12,968 nt of DNA, from the NCBI GenBank assembly GCA_017882065.1, contig JADGQD010000036.1, positions 1 to 12,968 of the forward strand, written 5' to 3'. This DNA is from Anaerolineales bacterium (GTDB taxonomy: Bacteria > Chloroflexota > Anaerolineae > Anaerolineales > Villigracilaceae). A program made the position numbers and the translations under genes. Shown one piece after another: positions 6,550 to 12,878 of the stretch; the first letter of the stretch is position 1; the number at the start of each line of letters is the position of its first letter. The notes under the pieces were generated by a model. That model saw only the letters and a program-made list of their open reading frames with translations, ran no database searches and had not been told where the DNA came from.

Positions 6550-7359
6550 TTATGACACTGCCGGGATGTCGCGGCGGGTGTACAGCCAATAACTGACTGC
6601 CAGGGCAATTATGGTCACCGCCACGTTAAGCAGCACCAGCGGTGTGTTATATGCGACGTGCTTGACGATGTAGGGCGCATCCAGGTGCTTGAAGGGCGTG
6701 ACCAGCTCCAGCGCCACCTCGCCAAACACGCCGCTGAACGCGCTCAACACGTACATGCCGAAGCCCAGTCCGAGGGCATACGGCGTCACGCTGCGCACGC
6801 GCTTGACCAGCAGCGAAATGACCAGCCCGACACTCAAGAAAAAGAGTTGGAAGATCACGATGCTGAGCATCAGCAAGAGCAGCGTGGGCATATCGTACTC
6901 ACGGCCTTCGCGGAAAAGCAAGATGGCTGCGAAACTGCTCACCCACACGACCAGGTTGGTGATGGTCAGGCTGGTCAGCGCGGCCAGCAATTTGCTGGTC
7001 AGCACCTGCGCGCGGCTGACCGGTTTGCTCAACAGGAAGTCCGCCGTCAATTCGCTCTCTTCGATCGAAACCAGCCCAAAGCCGTAGTTGCTGGCCTGGA
7101 TCGCCAGGCAAAGTTGGACGAACATGAAGATGAAACTGTAAAAACCCAGCACGGTGGACAGATCCATATTATCCATACCGAAGGCGGCCCGCAGTTCCTG
7201 CGGGTATCTTGCCAGGAATTCGTTCATCAGCGCAGCCTGGTCAGCAAATACTGGGAACATCGAGAAAAAGAAAACAATCAGGAACGTCAAAGCCAGCGAC
7301 CAGATGATCACCGATTTCAACCGGAAGCGGAATTCGTGTCGGTAGATGTTTGCGTTCAT
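6550..7359 (-). CDS. ABC-2 type exporter permease, first subunit
   Basis: This 269-residue polytopic protein begins MNANIYRHEFRFRLKSVIIW, with an amphipathic basic N-terminus before the first transmembrane helix. A large loop (about 35-70) and five further hydrophobic segments follow. LLSKPVSRAQVLTSKLLAAL matches the coupling region of ABC-2 permeases, and TPFKHLDAP and SYWLYTRRDIP are shared with the second permease. It starts 9 bp after the stop of the ATPase gene, with only a weak AGGCAG ribosome binding site, which suggests translational coupling. The arrangement resembles drug, bacteriocin or lipid exporters of the BcrA/CcmA-ATPase class. Substrate cannot be inferred. Confidence 0.9.
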   Translation of the reverse strand: MNANIYRHEFRFRLKSVIIWSLALTFLIVFFFSMFPVFADQAALMNEFLARYPQELRAAFGMDNMDLSTVLGFYSFIFMFVQLCLAIQASNYGFGLVSIEESELTADFLLSKPVSRAQVLTSKLLAALTSLTITNLVVWVSSFAAILLFREGREYDMPTLLLLMLSIVIFQLFFLSVGLVISLLVKRVRSVTPYALGLGFGMYVLSAFSGVFGEVALELVTPFKHLDAPYIVKHVAYNTPLVLLNVAVTIIALAVSYWLYTRRDIPAVS

Positions 7360-7368
7360 GGTCTCTGC

Positions 7369-8241
7369 CTATTCGTAGTAGTGCATAAAGATTTCTTCCA
7401 GCGTCGGCTCCTCGATGGTCACATCGGCAACCTGGATTGCGCTGATTTTTTGCAGCACCGCGTTGATATCACCTTTGAAGAAGAAATGCAGCGTGCCGTT
7501 TTCCGTCTGGACATTGGTCACCCCGGGCAGATCGAAGGTCGCCGGGTTCAGCCCGGCAGCTGTCACATTCACCTTTTTATAGTTGTTCTGCTGCAGGGTG
7601 CGGATGTCGGAGATTTCCGCAATTTTGCCCTCGCGGATGATGCCCACCCGGGTGCACAAACGCTGCACTTCGCCCAAAATGTGCGAGGAGAAGAAGACGG
7701 TCACGCCGCGGTCGTTCTCCTTGCGGATCAGGTCGAAGAATTTGCGCTGCATGAGCGGGTCAAGACCGGCGGTTGGCTCATCGAGGAAGAGCAGCTTGGG
7801 GCTGTGCAGCAAACCCTGGACAATGCCGACCTTCTTCTTGTTGCCATAGGACAGGTCGCTGATGCGGCGGTTCAACTCCAGTTCCATGTACTCGGAGAGT
7901 TCGTGCAGCCGTTCGGTGCAGTCCTTCCCGTAAAAACTGGCGGAATACTTGAGCAGGTCAATGACTTTCATGCCTTCGTAGTAAAAAACTTCCGAGGGAA
8001 GATAGCCGATATCACGGCGGATTTCCGGGCCATGGGTGACGACATCTTTGCCGAAAACTTTCGCACTGCCACTAGTCGGGTGGATGAGCGACAGGAGCAG
8101 GCGGATGGTGGTGGATTTCCCGGCGCCGTTCGGCCCGATGAAGCCGAAGATTTCGCCTTCTTCCTCTTTGAAGGAAACATCCACGATGCCGCGCGATTTT
8201 CCATAATACTTGGTCAGGTTGGTTACTTCGATGACACTCAT
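7369..8241 (-). CDS. ABC-2 type exporter ATP-binding protein (CcmA/BcrA-like)
   Basis: This 290-residue cytoplasmic ATPase is the first gene of the exporter operon. Walker A is GPNGAGKST (36-44, K42). The signature is LSYGNKKK (130-137) in place of LSGGQ, as is common in ABC-2 exporters. Walker B is LLFLDEP (150-156, catalytic E155), and the switch histidine is H187 in FFSSHILGEVQ. A C-terminal extension of about 80 residues after the nucleotide-binding domain is typical of this class. The start at 8241 follows AAAGGAG at good spacing. It powers the two downstream permeases. The promoter lies at 8295-8323 and carries a candidate operator. Confidence 0.95.
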   Translation of the reverse strand: MSVIEVTNLTKYYGKSRGIVDVSFKEEEGEIFGFIGPNGAGKSTTIRLLLSLIHPTSGSAKVFGKDVVTHGPEIRRDIGYLPSEVFYYEGMKVIDLLKYSASFYGKDCTERLHELSEYMELELNRRISDLSYGNKKKVGIVQGLLHSPKLLFLDEPTAGLDPLMQRKFFDLIRKENDRGVTVFFSSHILGEVQRLCTRVGIIREGKIAEISDIRTLQQNNYKKVNVTAAGLNPATFDLPGVTNVQTENGTLHFFFKGDINAVLQKISAIQVADVTIEEPTLEEIFMHYYE

Positions 8242-8294
8242 AAAGTCGCTCCTTTTGAAAAATGGGTTTGCAATTCATACGACCATCAAGTTGT

Positions 8295-8323
8295 ATTCTA
8301 TTGCCAGCACGTATATTTGGCAA
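8295..8323 (-). promoter_or_regulatory. ABC-operon promoter with overlapping inverted repeat (candidate operator)
   Basis: On the minus strand TTGCCA (8323-8318) and TAGAAT (8300-8295) are 17 bp apart, a good sigma-70-type promoter. The spacer edge next to the -10 box reads TGGCAA (8306-8301), so -35 and spacer form a 6-bp inverted repeat (TTGCCA, 11 bp, TGGCAA) filling the core promoter. A repressor dimer bound here would block polymerase. No regulator gene is adjacent in this window. Confidence 0.5.
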
Positions 8324-8384
8324 CGCACATCAGTTCTTTGTTTTCAATTTGCTGAAAATTTTGGGATGAAAACCAATTCCAAGT

Positions 8385-8579
8385 TTACTCCTTTTTCGGC
8401 CTTCCGCGCGGCCGGATTTCCGGCTCGGGCAGCGGCTGGCTCTTAACTTCCTCCAGCCGCATCTCGGCCATATCCAGCCAGCGCAGGTCGGACTCCAGGG
8501 GATTGGCTGACCTTCGGATATAAGTTCGGTATTCCAGAAAACAGGTCGTTTTGAGATCAGGTTGCGGTCTCTTGCGCAT
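8385..8579 (-). CDS. Doubtful small ORF, 64 codons, basic AT-hook-like tail
   Basis: The predicted peptide has a mid-section that could form a helix (LDMAEMRLEEV) and a C-terminus PRGRPKKE resembling an AT-hook or the basic tail seen in some DNA-binding proteins and transposases. I do not recognise the family. A TGA stop directly precedes the ATG, so the ORF cannot extend upstream, and no Shine-Dalgarno is visible. The reading could be a real small gene, the remnant of a larger one, or chance. An alternative overlapping frame on the same strand (8330-8716) is longer but looks less protein-like. Confidence 0.28.
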   Translation of the reverse strand: MRKRPQPDLKTTCFLEYRTYIRRSANPLESDLRWLDMAEMRLEEVKSQPLPEPEIRPRGRPKKE

Positions 8580-8623
8580 TCAGCGACACTAGAGAACGTC
8601 ACCTGATCCACGAAATCAAGGCT

Positions 8624-8644
8624 TGTCCGAAAATAATGTCCGAA
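8624..8644. repeat. Direct repeat TGTCCGAA x2, 13 bp apart
   Basis: TGTCCGAA occurs at 8624-8631 and 8637-8644 with 5 bp between. The 13-bp phase is slightly over one helical turn. It could be a pair of protein sites or the terminus of a decayed mobile element. It is about 95 bp upstream of terC and 45 bp upstream of the small ORF start. Confidence 0.4.
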
Positions 8645-8701
8645 TATCAGGATTGACACTTTCGATTCTGAAAACATCCGCTGACTCCTGCCAGGATGCG
8701 G

Positions 8702-8728
8702 TAAAATTCCGACCATCTGTTTCGGAGG
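8702..8728 (+). promoter_or_regulatory. Candidate -10 and ribosome binding site of terC
   Basis: TAAAAT (8702-8707) is a plausible -10 box, and CGGAGG (8723-8728) is a clear Shine-Dalgarno 9 nt before the ATG. The -35 is weak: CTGACT, about 15 bp upstream of the -10 box, is the best match. Confidence 0.4.
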
Positions 8729-8737
8729 CTATGATTC

Positions 8738-9520
8738 ATGACACAACTTTTGACCGTTGAGAACGGGATCGCTCTTCTCACACTGACAGCACTCGAAATT
8801 GTCCTGGGCATCGACAATATCGTCTTCATCTCCATCATGGCTGACCGCCTGCCCGAGTCGCAACAGGGCAAGGCGCGCCGACTTGGCCTGCTGGTGGCGC
8901 TGGCCACCCGCATCCTGCTGCTGCTTTCGTTAAGCTGGGTCATCCGTTTGACTGCCCCGATGTTTACCCTGTGGGGTTTCGAAGTCTCCGGGCGCGACCT
9001 GATCCTGCTCGGCGGCGGTCTGTTCTTGCTCTATAAGAGCACCCACGAGATCCACGACAAACTCGAAGGTAAGGAAGGCGGCCACACCGGGAAAGCCGTC
9101 GCAACGCTGACCGGGGTAGTGATCCAGATTGGCCTGCTCGATATCATTTTCTCGCTCGACTCGGTCATCACCGCCATCGGGATGGCGAACGAGCTTGCCA
9201 TTATGATCGCGGCGATCATCATTGCGGTGGGAATTATGCTCTATACTTCAGGCTCGATCAGTTCATTCGTCAATAAGCACCCCACGCTCAAGATCCTGGC
9301 GCTCAGTTTCCTGCTGCTGATCGGCATGTCACTGGTGGTGGAAGCCCTGCACTCCCACATCCCGAAGGGATACATCTATTTCGCCATGGCCTTCTCGGTT
9401 TTTGTCGAGGTTCTCAACCTGCGCGTGCGCTCGCACCAGGGTGAACCGGTAAAACTGCGGCAGGCCTACGCCCCGGCGGCGGTGACGAATAGGCAAACGA
9501 CTACTCGAAAAAGGAAGTGA
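8738..9520 (+). CDS. TerC-family integral membrane protein
   Basis: This 260-residue polytopic protein has about seven transmembrane helices. It has the two paired TerC signatures: EIVLGIDNIVF (D26 inside the first helix) and DIIFSLDSVITAIGM (D141). These acidic residues in the membrane are thought to bind metal. A charged cytoplasmic loop (about residues 105-118, HDKLEGKEGGHTGK) lies between the halves. The family is linked to Mn(II) export or metal loading of exported proteins and, historically, to tellurite resistance; which applies here cannot be told. Length is normal for the short form without CBS domains. The C-terminal tail is basic. CGGAGG precedes the ATG. No Mn riboswitch is evident upstream. 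The helicase gene begins 68 bp downstream without an obvious terminator between. Confidence 0.93.
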   Translation: MTQLLTVENGIALLTLTALEIVLGIDNIVFISIMADRLPESQQGKARRLGLLVALATRILLLLSLSWVIRLTAPMFTLWGFEVSGRDLILLGGGLFLLYKSTHEIHDKLEGKEGGHTGKAVATLTGVVIQIGLLDIIFSLDSVITAIGMANELAIMIAAIIIAVGIMLYTSGSISSFVNKHPTLKILALSFLLLIGMSLVVEALHSHIPKGYIYFAMAFSVFVEVLNLRVRSHQGEPVKLRQAYAPAAVTNRQTTTRKRK

Positions 9521-9588
9521 TCATCTTGATTATCTCAGCCCGGTATTAAATGCCGCGCTGTTCGTTCAATCATTAATGGTGTAAGACC

Positions 9589-12309
9589 ATGCCTCTTGAA
9601 AATCTTCTAGCCCGCTGGCGTATGGACCCGGAAACCGCCCCCAACCTCCCCATCTGGCGGATCACCCCGCCGCGCCCCGCCGACCTGCGTCCCTTCCCCG
9701 CGGACTTGCCATCCGTTCTGGCAGAGTCTCTAACCGCGCGCGGCATCCTCTCGCTCTATAGCCATCAGATACAGGCCTGGGAGGCAGCCCGTCGCGGCGA
9801 AAATGTCGTCCTTGCCACCGGTACCGCCAGCGGAAAGACCCTTGGCTACAATCTGCCGGTCCTGGCCGCGTTGCTCGAAAATCCGGAAGCTCGCGCCCTC
9901 TATCTATTCCCCACCAAAGCCCTCACACAAGACCAGCTATCCGGCCTCAATTCTTTTCAAGCTTCGATTAAAAATCTGAAACCCGCAATCTATGATGGCG
10001 ACACGCCTCAGTCCCACCGTTCGGCCATCCGCAAGAATGCCAATATCCTCTTCACCAACCCCGACATGCTCCACACCGGGATTCTGCCCCACCACACCAA
10101 CTGGGGCGACTTCTTTCGCAACCTGCGCTTCGTTGTCATTGACGAGATGCACACCTATCGGGGCGTGTTCGGTTCGCACGTGGCCAATGTTATCCGCAGA
10201 CTTAAGCGGGTGGCGAAATTCTACGGAGCCGCCCCGCAGTTCATCCTGACCTCCGCCACCATCGGCAATCCGCAGGAACTGGCCAGCCGGCTCATCGAGT
10301 CTCCGGTCACCCTCGTGAATGTGGATGGTTCCGCCCGCGGCGAACGACATTTTCTCGTTTACAACCCGCCGGTCGTTGACCCAGCTCTGGGAATACGAAA
10401 AAGTTCGACGCAGGAAAGCGTCCGCTTGGCACAGGATTTACTGGGGCAGAACGTGCAAACAGTTGTTTTCGCCCGTTCAAGGCGGTCGGTGGAAATTCTC
10501 TTGACTTACTTGCGTGGTAGTCCCGGTTCCCGCACGGGGCGTGGTAGTCCCGGTTCCCGCACGGGGCGTGGTAGTCCCGGTTCCCGCACGGGGCGTGGTA
10601 GCCCCGGTTCCCGCACGGGGCAAGGAAATCGGGAACGGGAAGAAATAGAGAACAGCCAATCCTCCATTCCCCATTCACCATCACCCATTCGCGGTTATCG
10701 TTCCGGATATCTCCCTTCCCAGCGCCGCGAAATCGAAAAAGGCTTACGTGACGGAAGTATACGCCTGGTGGTCGCCACCAACGCCCTCGAACTAGGCATT
10801 GACATCGGCGGGCTGGAGGCAGCGCTGCTCGTCGGCTATCCCGGCACCATCGCCTCCACATGGCAGCAAGCGGGTCGGGCGGGACGCGGGGACGCCCCGG
10901 CTGTGGCAATTTTCGTCGCCACGGCCAACCCTCTCGACCAGTTCCTGGCCCACCATCCCGAATACTTTTTCGCCCGCTCGCCCGAGCAGGCGCTGGTCAA
11001 TCCCGACCATCTACTCATCCTGCTCAACCACCTGCGCTGTGCGGCGTTCGAGCTGCCCTTCCAGCCGGGGGAAGGCTTCGGGGAACTGCCTGCTGAAAAG
11101 CTCAAAGAATTCCTCGATTTCCTGGTCGGCAGCCAGGAGTTGCATCTTTCGGGCGACAAATATTTCTGGATGGCAGACACCTACCCGGCCGCGGCTGTCT
11201 CCCTGCGCTCGGCCTCGCCCGAAAACGTGCTCCTGCATATCGAGGATGGTCAGACCACGCGCATCCTCGGCGAAGTGGACCTGGCCTCCGCGGCCTGGAT
11301 GGTCCACCCGCGCGCCATCTACCTGCACGAAGGCCAGCAGTATTTCGTCCAGGATCTCAACCTGACCCGCAACACCGCCACGCTCATCCCGGTGGCGCTC
11401 GACTACTACACCGAGCCGCTGCGCCAGACCGAAGTGAGTTTGCTGGCAACGCTGGACATCACCCCCTGTCCCTTCGCGAAGCACTCCTCTGGGGCTCCCT
11501 CAGGGACAGGGGAGTCTTGCACCAAAGCCTATGGCGAACTCCAGGTCACCACGCATGTGACCGGTTTCCGCAAGCGCCAGTGGCTGGGCGGCGAGAACCT
11601 GGGTGAGGAACCGCTCGATATGCCGCCGTCTGAACTGCAGACTACCGGTTACTGGCTGACACTTTCCGAGCAGACCATCGAGGTGCTGCGCGCAACCGGG
11701 AACTGGACCAACGACCCGAACGATTACAGCCCCGGCTGGAACCACCTGCGGGACGCGGTCCGCCTCCGGGATGGTTACCGTTGCCAGGTCTGTGGGGCGG
11801 CTGAAAGAGGGAACCGTCAACATGCTGTGCATCACAAGGTACCGTTTCGCCAGTTCCTCTCCGCCGCCGACGAAGTCCCAGGTTCTTACGGGGAAGCCAA
11901 CCGCATGGTCAACCTCGTCACGCTCTGCCCTTCCTGCCACCGCATAGCCGAGACCAACCTCCGCATGAAGAGTGGACTGGCCGGTCTGGCGACGGTGCTC
12001 GGACAACTGGCCCCGCTCTTCCTGATGTGCGACCGTGACGATCTGGGTGTATATACCGACCCATCCTCCACGGTCTTCGGTCATCCGTCGGTGGTTTTGT
12101 ACGACCAGGCCCCGGCGGGGATCGGCTTCAGCCAGAAGTTGTTTGAAATCCACTCTGAGTTGCTGAGGCGTGCGCTGGAACTGGTGGAGGAGTGCAAATG
12201 CGAGGATGGTTGCCCTTCCTGCGTCGGTCCCGCCGGGGAGAATGGGGTGGGAGGCAAGCAGGAGACAATTGCGATTTTAGAGCAGTTGGCCGGTCGTGAT
12301 CGGGAATAA
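9589..12309 (+). CDS. DExH-box helicase with DUF1998/MZB domain (MrfA/YprA type) and nested HNH motif
   Basis: This 906-residue superfamily 2 helicase has Walker A ATGTASGKT (K83), DEMH (185-188), TSAT (221-224), ATNALELGIDI (motif V) and QQAGRAGR (426-433). The MZB-like region has EVDLASAAWMVHPRAIYL near 565. The C-terminal zinc cluster is C869, C871, C875 and C878 (CKCEDGCPSC), as in B. subtilis MrfA, which repairs mitomycin adducts. Nested before the GLAGLATVLGQLAPLFLMCD segment is an HNH motif: C732-x2-C735, H748-H749, N775 and C780-x2-C783-H784. Two in-frame repeat insertions are visible: residues 309-367 in the second RecA domain and roughly 626-645. They explain much of the length excess over MrfA, about 750 residues. 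No clear Shine-Dalgarno precedes the ATG; the N-terminus looks complete. It is probably a DNA repair helicase. Nuclease activity is inferred from the motif only. Confidence 0.92.
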   Translation: MPLENLLARWRMDPETAPNLPIWRITPPRPADLRPFPADLPSVLAESLTARGILSLYSHQIQAWEAARRGENVVLATGTASGKTLGYNLPVLAALLENPEARALYLFPTKALTQDQLSGLNSFQASIKNLKPAIYDGDTPQSHRSAIRKNANILFTNPDMLHTGILPHHTNWGDFFRNLRFVVIDEMHTYRGVFGSHVANVIRRLKRVAKFYGAAPQFILTSATIGNPQELASRLIESPVTLVNVDGSARGERHFLVYNPPVVDPALGIRKSSTQESVRLAQDLLGQNVQTVVFARSRRSVEILLTYLRGSPGSRTGRGSPGSRTGRGSPGSRTGRGSPGSRTGQGNREREEIENSQSSIPHSPSPIRGYRSGYLPSQRREIEKGLRDGSIRLVVATNALELGIDIGGLEAALLVGYPGTIASTWQQAGRAGRGDAPAVAIFVATANPLDQFLAHHPEYFFARSPEQALVNPDHLLILLNHLRCAAFELPFQPGEGFGELPAEKLKEFLDFLVGSQELHLSGDKYFWMADTYPAAAVSLRSASPENVLLHIEDGQTTRILGEVDLASAAWMVHPRAIYLHEGQQYFVQDLNLTRNTATLIPVALDYYTEPLRQTEVSLLATLDITPCPFAKHSSGAPSGTGESCTKAYGELQVTTHVTGFRKRQWLGGENLGEEPLDMPPSELQTTGYWLTLSEQTIEVLRATGNWTNDPNDYSPGWNHLRDAVRLRDGYRCQVCGAAERGNRQHAVHHKVPFRQFLSAADEVPGSYGEANRMVNLVTLCPSCHRIAETNLRMKSGLAGLATVLGQLAPLFLMCDRDDLGVYTDPSSTVFGHPSVVLYDQAPAGIGFSQKLFEIHSELLRRALELVEECKCEDGCPSCVGPAGENGVGGKQETIAILEQLAGRDRE
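10513..10620 (+). repeat. Four tandem 27-bp repeats inside the helicase gene
   Basis: Four head-to-tail units of exactly 27 bp, each beginning CGTGGTAGTCCCGG and ending CGCACGGGG, encode RGSPGSRTG four times (residues 309-344). Units 1-3 are identical; unit 4 has one T-to-C change that is silent at a serine codon (AGT to AGC). The unit contains no stop in five of six frames. A diverged, inverted copy lies at 12370-12401. The near-identity implies recent expansion. Confidence 0.95.
10662..10689 (+). repeat. Degenerate heptad repeats at the end of the helicase insertion
   Basis: Four adjoining 7-bp units of consensus (C/A)NCCAT(T/C), such as CTCCATT then CCCCATT, encode the SIPHSPSPI stretch (about residues 359-367). 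They finish the low-complexity insertion that begins with the 27-bp repeats; conserved helicase sequence resumes at GYRSGYLPSQRREIE. The heptad style resembles the blocks in the mutL linker, though the unit sequence differs. Confidence 0.5.
11463..11512. repeat. Palindromic element inside the helicase gene
   Basis: CCCCTGTCCCT (11463-11473) and AGGGACAGGGG (11502-11512) form a perfect 11-bp inverted repeat. Inside are two smaller palindromes: CTTCGCGAAG (11472-11481) and TCCCT-C-AGGGA (11496-11506). It encodes a stretch (PCPFAKHSSGAPSGTGESC) that interrupts an otherwise normal MZB-region sequence between LDIT and KAYGELQVTT. An ACC triplet occurs on both sides; removal of 11464-11523 (60 bp, 20 codons) would restore a continuous family-like sequence. 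Insertion is inference. Confidence 0.6.
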
Positions 12310-12369
12310 AAAAAAGCCGCTCTCCGAAACCGTGGTGAGATCGTCATTCGTAGTAGAATTCCAAAAAAC

Positions 12370-12401
12370 TTTCCTTGCCCCGTCCGGGAACCGGGACTAC
12401 C
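12370..12401 (-). repeat. Inverted, diverged copy of the 27-bp helicase repeat
   Basis: The reverse complement of this 32-bp stretch matches 10597-10628 (unit 4 plus its right flank GGGGCAAGGAAA) at 30 of 32 positions by eye. It lies in the 148-bp spacer between helicase and acetyltransferase genes, in opposite orientation. A single unit is present, which points to a dispersed element rather than a helicase-specific microsatellite. Confidence 0.85.
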
Positions 12402-12457
12402 CCAAAGACCTGTCCCCAACCGCGCTGACGAGTTTATCACCCCGAAAGGAACCAACC

Positions 12458-12745
12458 ATGACCAATCCCCCCGAGATAACTGTAGAACATAACCCGCAAG
12501 CCGGACGATTCGTAATCAAGAAGGATGGCCATCTCGCGGTGCTCGAATACCAGCTGGCTGACGGGAAGATCATCTTCACCCATACCGGCGTCCCCGAGGC
12601 GCTGGGTGGAAAGGGCATTGGATCCCTGCTAGCACGCGCCGGGTTGGACTACGCCCGGGCACAATCGCTAACCGTTGTGCCGTTGTGCCCGTTCATCGCC
12701 GGGTATATCCAAAAACATCCCGAATACCTGGATTTGGTGAAATAA
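12458..12745 (+). CDS. Small GNAT-type N-acetyltransferase (YidJ/NATD1 family)
   Basis: This 95-residue protein matches the compact GCN5-related family (PF14542, N-acetyltransferase_CG). It has beta strands at LAVLEYQL and KIIFTHTGVP, the acetyl-CoA loop GGKGIGS (50-56), and the hallmark CPFIAGYIQKHPEY with C77. Length is normal for this single-domain family, whose substrate is unknown. The open frame continues upstream to 12296, overlapping the helicase end, but AAAGGA (12445-12450) lies 7 nt before the ATG at 12458 and the family N-terminus begins there. The upstream spacer contains the dispersed repeat. It may be transcribed with the helicase, since no terminator is evident between them. 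Confidence 0.9.
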   Translation: MTNPPEITVEHNPQAGRFVIKKDGHLAVLEYQLADGKIIFTHTGVPEALGGKGIGSLLARAGLDYARAQSLTVVPLCPFIAGYIQKHPEYLDLVK

Positions 12746-12831
12746 AACAGCCATGGCGACCCCATCGTCCCTGAATAAGAACCCCGATTTCGACAAAGGG
12801 GGAAAGTTGTAGGAATAGGTGATTATATAAG

Positions 12832-12863
12832 GATTGCGGCGCTCTTTTTTGAGCGCCGCAATC
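12832..12863. terminator. Perfect 13-bp hairpin between convergent genes
   Basis: GATTGCGGCGCTC (12832-12844) and its exact complement (12851-12863) enclose a loop of six T. It lies between the stop codons of the acetyltransferase gene and the minus-strand gene at the right edge, so it is placed to end both transcripts. There is no run of T after either arm, which is atypical for an intrinsic terminator. It may work with Rho or as an mRNA 3'-end stabiliser. Confidence 0.6.
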
Positions 12864-12878
12864 ATGTAGTCATGAAGG

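Larger units (their letters stand above)
8242..8737. other. 496-bp divergent intergenic region between ABC operon and terC
   Basis: It holds the ABC-operon promoter and inverted repeat (8295-8323), a doubtful 64-codon ORF (8385-8579), a direct-repeat pair (8624-8644) and the terC -10 and ribosome binding site. I see no tRNA, no yybP-ykoY-like riboswitch structure and no complete insertion sequence. A consensus TTGACA at 8653 has no -10 box at suitable distance. The region could contain decayed coding DNA. Confidence 0.6.

Noticed and set aside
6658..8355. A 565-codon open frame on the plus strand
   Set aside because: It lies antisense to the ABC ATPase and first permease, which have clear family motifs and ribosome binding sites. 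The translation is rich in His, Gln, Asp and Glu with no recognisable domain, as expected for an opposite-strand shadow of membrane genes.
8653..8658. Consensus TTGACA as a -35 box
   Set aside because: No -10-like hexamer occurs 15-19 bp downstream; the nearest (8702) is 43 bp away.
8580..8737. yybP-ykoY manganese riboswitch upstream of terC
   Set aside because: TerC-family genes often have one, but I could not find the paired stems and conserved loops here, and the space is short.
10513..10620. CRISPR-like array
   Set aside because: The 27-bp units are directly adjacent with no spacers, are translated in frame, and no cas gene is near.
10307..10909. Minus-strand open frame of 200 codons across the repeats
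   Set aside because: It stays open only because the repeat has no stops on that strand; the helicase motifs on the plus strand flank both sides.
12296..12457. Longer N-terminus for the acetyltransferase
   Set aside because: It would overlap the helicase stop and translate the dispersed repeat; AAAGGA before 12458 and the normal family length support the shorter form.
12668..12865. Minus-strand 65-codon ORF near the right end
   Set aside because: It overlaps the acetyltransferase C-terminus antisense and begins in the perfect hairpin; no ribosome binding site or domain is evident.
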